From contig NC_085858.1 of assembly GCF_034702125.1 (NCBI RefSeq), positions 57,252,357-57,316,356 of the forward strand: 64,000 bases of DNA, read 5' to 3'. The stretch's first letter is position 1. Each line of letters begins with the position of its first letter. Origin of the DNA: Engraulis encrasicolus. Taxonomy: Eukaryota; Chordata; Actinopteri; Clupeiformes; Engraulidae. Position numbers and translations under genes: made by a program. Below are positions 56,816 to 64,000 of the stretch, piece by piece. The notes beneath the pieces are model-generated. The model did no database searches. It was not told the DNA's origin and worked only from the letters and a program-made list of their open reading frames with translations.

Positions 56816-57690
56816 CAGTGTCTCTGTCTGTTGGATTTTTAAAAATAAACTAAGATGAACCGTAGCCTATCTGCATGTCTGACAGTGTTGCACTACTATA
56901 TAAACCATATCACCAACCTCTGTTCTGTATCATTGAACCATATTCGTTGTACCTGTTCAGTGTTACGTCTTATTTGTTTGTTATTAGGCTATTTGTGGTG
57001 TTGTAACAATAGTGAAACCTGAAAAGACATATGAGATATTACATTATATTAGAATGGTATGTATCATGGATGTGGATATAGGCCTATAATTCATGAAAGA
57101 TAATTAGGCCTAATGTAGCCTAAATATTAGCATTGCATGTTAACACTGTATAGGCCCTATTGTAGGCTAGTAGGCCTACACTGATGCAGACTGGCAGACA
57201 GACAGACCGACACTTTTCAGGATAACCATTTTCTATATTCCAGTTGAAATAGACGAATGTCCCAGATATGTCCGGCAGTCTCCTATGACTCCTGTCTGTG
57301 CCCGGGCCGACTGGTCTCGGCCGCCCTCCATTTTGGCATTTTCATATATGGTCACGTTGTCACGGCAACGCCTGACGTGCGCGTGGCTAAAAACGGCACT
57401 ATCACCCGTCGGCTCGGGCGACACATGAGTGACCAACAAAAGCTTCACAGCAGGCCTGGTCGTGACGCGGCAGAAATAGCCCACTGCCAGATAGCCTAAC
57501 TTTAGTAGACCGACTTCAGATTCCTGCCAACAACTTAACAGTCAAAGTTTTAAAAGAAAGTTGTTCACTTGTTTTGGGGAGAAAGTTTTGGTTTTGGCCA
57601 TTGCGCGCCGACCTTGGGAAGTTCTTTTGTTTTTGGAACGCACTGGACGAGAGAGCCGTTTTTTGCTGAGCGCCTGAGCTGGTGGCGCGT
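56816..57690. other. upstream region of the TRIM exon
   Basis: AT-rich to about 57230, then GC-richer toward the exon. No repeat recognised. The 5' untranslated exon and promoter of the MuRF-type gene could be here, but I see no decisive signal. Confidence 0.4.
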
Positions 57691-57698
57691 GCCGTGCG

Positions 57699-57869
57699 AT
57701 GAGCGTGTCCGTGCAGCAGAGATCCTCGAGGAAGCCCTCCGACACCGCCATGGACGACCTAGAAAAGCAGCTGATATGCCCCATATGCCTGGAGATATTC
57801 AGCAAGCCCGTGGTCATTCTGCCCTGCCAACACAACCTCTGCCGCAAATGCGCTAACGACATTTTTCAG
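57699..57869 (+). CDS. MuRF-type TRIM (TRIM54/55/63 family) first coding exon, RING finger
   Basis: 57 codons from ATG (57699) to the donor CAG|GTATGA at 57869/57870. After a variable start ([17 protein letters not shown]) comes the highly conserved MuRF block [18 protein letters not shown] followed by [20 protein letters not shown]. Cys27, Cys30, Cys43, His45, Cys48 and Cys51 are RING zinc ligands; the last pair would be in the next exon. MuRF proteins are E3 ubiquitin ligases of striated muscle sarcomeres. The ATG chosen is the first in frame with this block; a second ATG is at residue 18. No later exon was found in the 6.1 kb to the window edge, so intron 1 is long. I cannot decide between the three paralogues from this exon. 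Confidence 0.93.
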
Positions 57870-58251
57870 GTATGATTGAAAGACGGACACGATTAGGCCC
57901 CCACTTCCCTTTGTAGGCCTACTCGTATCTTTAGTTAGTAATAATAATCTTTATGTATTTATTCATTTATTTATTAATACTCTTTGGTTATTAATGTTAC
58001 TTGCGTTACTTGCGTCGTTATCTAGGCTATTACCACCGTTTTGACATTTTAGTAACGTTTCCAAAGTCGCCAAAGCTCATAGGCCTACAGCTAGACTCTT
58101 GAATCTTTCAACTATGTATGCTACTGCGAGTGTTGCAGTTACAACTGTGAGAGTAGTCTACTGTTATTTTTAGTTAGTTTATAGGCTACAACTGTGCAGA
58201 TTTGAAGACCCCCACTCGCTGTGAACTCGTATCTTCAGTGTTAACGTGTCA

Positions 58252-58254
<3 letters not shown>

Positions 58255-58326
<72 letters not shown>
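58255..58326. repeat. (CT)n microsatellite in TRIM intron 1
   Basis: About 36 uninterrupted TC units, about 390 bp downstream of the first exon's donor. Confidence 0.97.
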
Positions 58327-58329
<3 letters not shown>

Positions 58330-58589
58330 GCAACGACCTTTCAGAAACAATTGCATCCAAAGCTCATAACAGCTAAAATATGTGTCCTTGATTCAGATTA
58401 GGATCAAGGAATATTCTACAAATGTCAGTTTGCACTCCCCTCTTTTTTAATCTATTTTAATCCCAAGCAACTGTTGCCTAGGGTAGTAATGTCAGTTTTA
58501 CTGCCATACCCTTTTAGTGACACGGTCACCAAAGCAGAGCCAGAATACCTTTTACAAAGTATGGTACAATTACAATGTGACCAAAAGGT

Positions 58590-58733
<144 letters not shown>

Positions 58734-59189
58734 CACCACCACCACCACACCCCAAACAGTGTGTCCTAGACTGGTTTCATTTTTAACTCGTGTGACAACA
58801 GTGACATTATTAGGCCCTGTGGTCTATAGCCTACCCCTCATTTTCAAAGTGGGGGGTCGCGAGGAGGTGCTAGGGGGGCCGCGGCAGGTTGGCAGGCGAA
58901 GTATAACACAACAAAGTAAATCATTGAATAAACCAAATAACTAATGTAAAGCAAAATAAAACAAAAATAAGATTCAATGTTGTCAATTATAATAATGTAT
59001 TGCATCTCTGAACATTACCTCAATTATTGTTATGATGATATACTGTATATCATGGAGGGGGATTGCTTCATGGACCTATGGTTGTGAAAGGGGTGCACAG
59101 AAAAATTGTAGGGGGGGGGGGGGCCTTGGCTAGAATGTATGGGTATATGGAGGGGGGCTGGTCATGGTAAAGTTTGGGAACCCCTGGTT

Positions 59190-59472
59190 TATACTAAGGA
59201 TCTGGTTCAGGAGTAACTGAAGTTAAGAGGTAAATCATCTAATAGAAGGGCCTGGAGTTCTCATTTTCTTCAGATGATTTACCTTTTAACTTAACCTGGT
59301 TTACTCCTGAACCAGCTAGAACACGAGGATCCCAGGCTCTTCTATTAGATGATTTACCTTTTAACTTAACCTGGGTTACTCCTGAACCAGCTAGAGAATG
59401 AAGACTGCAGGCTCTTCTATTAGATGATTTACCTCTTAACCTGGGTTACTCCTGAACCAGCTTTTTAGTATA
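59190..59472. repeat. foldback element with repeated right arm
   Basis: The left arm TATACTAAGGATCTGGTTCAGG with GTAAATCATCTAATAGAAG is inverted relative to three successive copies of CTTCTATTAGATGATTTACC...GGTTACTCCTGAACCAGCT. The outermost bases TATACTAA / TTAGTATA pair. It looks like a small inverted-repeat element whose right side was amplified. Confidence 0.8.
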
Positions 59473-59713
59473 AGCCCCTGTCCTCTCTCTCCTCTCTGCT
59501 CCTCTCCCTCTTACAGTAACGCACAACATGACAACTTACTTTTTTATTTCGAATTTTGTAAGTATGAAATGACCTCTGAGCAACTGTGTGTTTGTGTGTG
59601 TGTGTGTGCGCGCACGCGTGCGTGTGTGTGCGTGCGTGTTTGTAACCGCCATTTGTTTACAAGTATGTTCACAGCAACATCACACCCCCCCACTGGTAGG
59701 ACATTTCAGCACA

Positions 59714-59786
<73 letters not shown>
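59714..59786. repeat. (CA)n microsatellite
   Basis: About 36 CA units with one CG interruption. Confidence 0.97.
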
Positions 59787-59787
<1 letters not shown>

Positions 59788-60429
59788 GTATGCTTTTAGA
59801 CCTAGCTCTACTTGAAGCCCACAGTATACCCTTGACCGTGTGGTTGGGTACCTCTAAGCTCAGCTGTTAAATTAGATACTGCCACGAGCTATTGTTAATC
59901 TGCAGGATATAGCAGTCAGCTATGTGTTTAGATTATACGTATCACCTTCAGCTATTGTTATTTCATTGGACGTAGCTGTGTGCTACTTGCCTCATTATCA
60001 TCCACTTTCAAATCTCATACCGAGATGTTGGTCTGACCAAGAAGATGCAGGGGCGGTTCCAGACATTTATTCTTGGGGTGGCAAAGGGGTGGCAAAGTGT
60101 ATTTCAGGGGGGCATGCTCCTACACTAAGGGAAAATTATAAACACTATATAATCGACACACACACTTATGTGATACAGTGAATCCCTTAAAGTGAAACCC
60201 TGCAACCTAAAGTTCTATGTCTGAAATGATGTCAAGCATTAAGGCTATTGGTCACAATCAGGGCTCTTAATTGGGGTGGCAAATCATATTTCTGGGGGGG
60301 CAAATGCCACCCCCTGACACCCCTTAGAACCGCCCCCGAGAAGATGACGAATAAAGTTCCCCCAACTGCTTGGTTAACCCACCTCGCTCGGTTTGCTATT
60401 GGTCAAGGCCAGAAAAGACAGTGTGGAAG

Positions 60430-60650
60430 TTTAAACCAAACATTTTCTTAGTCCCAATAGAAGCCACGTCACTGCCTTGAACACGCCTCTATCCAGGACC
60501 ATTGAAGCTGCTCAAAGTTGATTGCTTCCCGACAAAGTGGGTGGAGTTCTCAATTCCTCCGGAGCTCAGAAACGATATTTGTTTTGCTCCTGGCCTGACT
60601 AGAAGAAGGTGTTGCGTCACTAGGAGGTCGTGGCCTGGCTAATGTCACAG
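60430..60650 (+). repeat. dispersed repeat, copy of 33290-33560
   Basis: Shares ACAAAGTGGGTGGAGTTCTC, CGGAGCTCAGAAACG and TGTTGCGTCACTAGGAGG, in order, with the inverse strand at 33290-33560. Confidence 0.7.
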
Positions 60651-60654
60651 CTGT

Positions 60655-61230
60655 GTTCTGTTATGTGATTGGTTACTAACTTGTGTGCAACTGTTATTTC
60701 ATTGGCTATAGCCCTGCTCTAGTGTTATTCGATTGGCCATATCCTTCACTTCTTTCTCCCGGTTGAACACGGCCCAATGGTTAACGAGTTGGAACCAGAA
60801 GGTTGCAGGTTTGAATCCCGCCTCATCCATGGCTGCAGGGTCCTTGAGCAAGACACCTAACAACACATTTCTCCAGGGACTGTAATCAATATCCTGTACC
60901 TAATAAGCCTTTCAAATCCCACCCTTACATCTGGCTGAAGTACCCTGAAAGACACATAACCCCATAATACAGGGACTAATGCAATGTAATGTAATGTAAT
61001 ATAATGTGTTCCTCTCATCTGATTGTCACCTGATTGGATAAAGTAGCGTGATGCCACCTTGTCATTGGATGCTTGGGTGATGCTGTTGTGATTGGATACT
61101 GTACCTGTTCCGCTGTTGTGGTTGGTTACTGTACCTACTCCTGTGTTTTCATTGGTGGATACTGTACCCTGTTCCGCTGTTGTGATTGGATACTGTACCT
61201 GTTCCTCTGTTGTTATTGGACTGTGATTTG
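60655..61230. repeat. degenerate ATTGG minisatellite, split by a SINE
   Basis: A ~36-40-bp unit with (G/C)(A/T)GATTGG(T/A)TACTGTACCT... recurs about ten times, clearest at 61075-61225. Units are present on both sides of the SINE at 60765-61008, so the array is older than the SINE. Confidence 0.7.
60765..61008 (+). mobile_element. V-SINE-like tRNA-derived SINE
   Basis: The tRNA-like head has CCAATGGTTAACGAGTTGG (box A) and GGTTTGAATCCCGCC (box B). The body contains CTTGAGCAAGACACCTAAC and CTCCAGGGACTGTAATC, which is the conserved core of the fish V-SINE class. It ends in (TGTAA)n repeats. Confidence 0.85.
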
Positions 61231-61850
61231 GAGCTGTATCTGTAAAATACAAACCCACACATCCACGTACCCCTTAAGACATTAGTGAGTCTGAGTAGAG
61301 CAGAAAACAACACAAGAGCATCATCTACAGGGAACTCATCAAGTGTGTTTAGAAGTACCACTTTTGGTCAAAGTGCCTTTTCTGTAAAACAACCGGGCTA
61401 TTCCTGTAGGTATTAGGCAAAGCAATACATTCAGTAGTTTTAAATCAGGTTTTTTTTGTTTCTTTGGGGTATTCTTTTAACTTGATATGCCTTCTTCGCC
61501 ATGTAATAGTGTGGCCTACATTTGCACATTGGGCACCTTTTAGTTGTATTATCAAATTCCTGTATTATTTTTCATTTTAATCCTTTTTGTTTGTAGCTTA
61601 ATACCAATTCCTGTCCAGGAACTACAGATGAAAATTAACCGTGTGGCTATAATCTGGCCTCAATTGTCCCTGCTAAGTGAACAATAATAAATAAATAAAT
61701 AAATAAATAAATACTGTACTCTCATACACACTTGAACTCTTCCACAATACCACCCACTCCCACACTACATACAGTAGATACAATACATAGCACAGAGCAG
61801 CTAGCCAGATGTGCTGCCACCTAATAAACACTACATAGAGTAGCATACAG
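61230..61850. other. intronic or intergenic, no gene seen
   Basis: Only a short (ATAA)n run at 61683-61712. No TRIM exon recognised. Confidence 0.4.
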
Positions 61851-62179
61851 CAGTGTTTCTCAACCAAGGTGCCGCGGAAATATGGCTGGTAAATATATTA
61901 TGTAATATAATACATATTTGTCTAAATTGATAAGGTAATGTTAGTCAGTGGAATCTTTCATCTGCCATTTACGCACAATTATAAAATAAAGTAAATATAG
62001 GTCGCCCCAGTCAGCTGCAACTTCAAACGTAGGTTGTGTGACATCTCCAAATGTGTTACTTTTCTAAGCTTGTGTGGTATCGGATGCGATGCCATGTTAC
62101 GGCTTGTTGGTTTGTGGTGTCTTGAAATTTTTCCTGAATTGAAAGGGTGCCTCGCCTAAAAAAAGTTTGAGAAACACTG
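61851..62179. mobile_element. non-autonomous hAT element, 329 bp
   Basis: Exact 13-bp ends CAGTGTTTCTCAA. Exact 8-bp direct repeats GCATACAG (61843-61850 and 62180-62187). No coding potential. Confidence 0.92.
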
Positions 62180-62729
62180 GCATACAGTACAGTAGAGGCA
62201 TGGACAGATTATGACTCCATGGGCCCTTGGGCCAGACAACAAGAAGCCCCCCCACTCTGTAAAAGCATTTGGTAATTGTAGTTTATATATTAATGCAACC
62301 CTGCCCTCACCTCTCTGTCCCACCGATTCCCTGTCATAATCTCTACTGTCTTGTTATCAATCAAGGCACAGAAGTCCATAAAATATCTTTTTTTGTAATG
62401 ATCTCAAATACACATATCTAGTACCTATTCCAACCACACCCATCCACACACCCAGGTACATACTTCTCAAACACCCATCCACACATATCACAGCCATTAT
62501 ACACATCCACTTTAGCCCCTTAATGCACGCCGTACCTCCTGTGGCATGCTGTAAAAGTCATTTAAAGGTCAATTACCGTAGTATTACTCTACTATGACAT
62601 AACACAGGGCCGTTAGTAATACATTACGACTTGGTCATTGCCATTCTGGTAACAGCTAATTTATAATGCCGTGTCTTAAGGGGTTAATGCTGTAGGTAAA
62701 ACTATAACTTACATTGGAAGCATAAAATA

Positions 62730-63039
62730 GAGTGTGTTACAATATGCGACCTTGCCTCCTCCACTTGTGCTTGTCTCCTCGTACCAGGAAGTAATATGTC
62801 ATGATGACATCACTGACAACAGCATTATATTTCAATATCTTGCAAAAGCTCAATTGTAGAGTCTTTTTCTCATTTGCAATTGGGATGGTGAATGAAAAAC
62901 AGTCCTTCAAAAGTTGTTGTGGCTAGGCTGGCTGACAGCTGGGAAACTTTATCGTTTTCTCCACGGAGGAGGGGCCAGGAGGCGGGACGAGGAGACAAGC
63001 ACAAGTGGAGGAGGCAAGGTCGCATATTGTAACGCACTC
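62730..63039. mobile_element. MITE with GAGTG(C/T)GTTAC ends, copy 2 (310 bp)
   Basis: Inverse-orientation relative of 55919-56224 along its whole length. The 3-bp direct repeat ATA flanks it (62727-62729 and 63040-63042). The two copies agree on element ends, so the 3-bp duplication length is credible. Confidence 0.85.
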
Positions 63040-63119
63040 ATAGTGGAGTAATGGCCGCGTGGTGTAAGTAGTTCTGTTTGTGCTGGTTTTCATGGCCCTG
63101 TATGTATCTAGTGCCAGAT

Positions 63120-63210
63120 GGCAGCAGATCCAATAGGTTGAGGCCTGCTGGCTGTGATGTGTGTCTCAGTTCCAACAGGTTGAGGCCTGGGTGTGATGTG
63201 TGTCTCAGAA
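63120..63210. repeat. two-copy direct repeat
   Basis: CCAA(T/C)AGGTTGAGGCCTG followed by GTGTGATGTGTGTCTCAG-type sequence occurs twice, about 42 bp apart. Confidence 0.75.
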
Positions 63211-63321
63211 TGGAACCAACTAATCTAGCTAATGAGGGCTTAAAAGGTTGCGATCGCCAGGCGACGCTACTGCAGTGATCTGTATGCAGCTGTGACCTAA
63301 TATTTAGGGTGTGTGGGGGTT

Positions 63322-63385
63322 CTTACGATCCGAAGGTTGCAGGTTCAAATCCGGTTCTAGTGGAAGTAACTTGAATATTCTCCAG
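63322..63385 (+). mobile_element. SINE head fragment
   Basis: CGAAGGTTGCAGGTTCAAATCC is a tRNA box B context like that of the SINE at 60765. Only this part remains. Confidence 0.5.
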
Positions 63386-63404
63386 TCATATTATTTCGTA
63401 ATTG

Positions 63405-63538
63405 TATTGTAGGTTCACCTGTCTTAACGTCTGTTGTGTGTGTGTGTTGTATTGTAGGTTCACCTCACCTGTCTTAATGTCAGTTGTGTATGTTGTATTG
63501 TAGGTTCACCTGTCTTAGTGTGTGTGCGTGTGTGCGTG

Positions 63539-63588
<50 letters not shown>

Positions 63589-63600
63589 TGTGTGTATACG
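63405..63600. repeat. minisatellite GTAGGTTCACCTGTCTTA and adjacent (GT)n
   Basis: The phrase TGTATTGTAGGTTCACCTG recurs three times (near 63405, 63450, 63495), followed by a GT array to about 63597. Confidence 0.85.
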
Positions 63601-63712
63601 CTACTTTAACACACCTTAATTTGGGATCCATAAAGCAACTACTCTACTCTCTCCTCCTGTATAGTCGGATCTGATAGACCTGATAGGTTGCCGCTCTGTG
63701 ACAGCGTTTTTA

Positions 63713-63793
63713 GCCCATGCTATAACCGTACTGTCACCAGAGATGATATAACCGTACTGTCACCAGAGCCCATGATATAACCTTACTGTCACC
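63713..63793. repeat. three-copy repeat of TATAACCGTACTGTCACC
   Basis: Units near 63720, 63747 and 63775 with one substitution in the last. No function seen. Confidence 0.8.
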
Positions 63794-64000
63794 TAAATAG
63801 TAATGGCTATGACTTAATCTTTTACTTAGGGTTATTGGTACTGTCATAGCAATGTTATGATGTCGTTGAGTATTTTCTGCAAATAGCGAAGAGACTACTT
63901 GGTTGCTGATTTGTGACAATATTTTTGATAGTAGCAGATGTACTCACACTGCACCACTACAGCAACGAAAGTGTTGTATTTTAATTATAACACCAGTAGT

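Noticed and set aside
60765..60860. Functional tRNA gene
   Set aside because: A and B boxes are present but the acceptor stem does not pair and the SINE body follows directly. The same holds for 33913, 43850 and 53905.

Overview
The window looks like ray-finned fish chromosomal DNA. The grounds are a FISNA-NACHT-LRR innate-immune gene of the fish-expanded NLR class with its N-terminal peptide repeats, several tRNA-derived SINEs of fish type, very long CA/GT microsatellites, and a mixture of hAT, BEL/Pao, Ty3/Gypsy and LINE elements. I cannot fix the species. Only two host genes can be supported; most of the rest is transposable-element and satellite DNA.

Region 1 (about 2.5-36.4 kb, minus strand) is one NLR-type gene read from right to left. 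It has four short exons coding a repeated Ser/Asp/Arg-rich peptide (36.3, 35.9, 34.2, 33.7 kb), a 61-bp linker exon (25.9 kb, with a tandem duplicate at 25.5 kb), a 196-bp exon (12.0 kb), the 1.77-kb FISNA-NACHT exon (9.97-11.73 kb), and LRR exons at 9.8, 9.4, 5.6 (frameshifted), 4.8 and 2.7 kb. Exon phases and splice signals agree across the joins. The gene probably continues past the left edge.

Region 2 (12.4-24.7 kb) sits in one intron of that gene. It is a nest: a hAT-like element with an 8-bp target duplication contains two smaller hAT elements and a full-length but dead BEL/Pao retrotransposon with 1.06-kb LTRs and a CCGGC target duplication. Region 3 (26.3-33.3 kb) is another repeat block in the gene, with a perfect 202-bp palindrome, a CACTG-ended DNA transposon and a truncated LINE.

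Region 4 (38.8-50.7 kb) is the most unusual part. Two different sequences are each repeated in the order A1 - 11.2 kb - B1 - A2 - B2. This is the split-direct-repeat layout of Ngaro-type tyrosine-recombinase retrotransposons. A1 and A2 are identical over 142 bp and B1 and B2 differ at two places over about 188 bp. The inside has no recognisable coding sequence and carries a hAT element, a hairpin-headed repeat, a 3-kb long-inverted-repeat element and a satellite of two alternating monomers. The B1-A2 junction is an inverted-arm, 16-bp-core site that resembles a recombinase target.

Region 5 (50.7-64 kb) holds SINEs, minisatellites, a Gypsy integrase remnant broken by two small transposons, and one clear host exon on the plus strand: the first coding exon of a MuRF-type TRIM gene (57.70-57.87 kb), whose later exons are not found before the right edge.

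Coordinates of splice sites, target duplications and repeat ends were read by eye. No alignment or database search was run, so family names rest on motif recognition.
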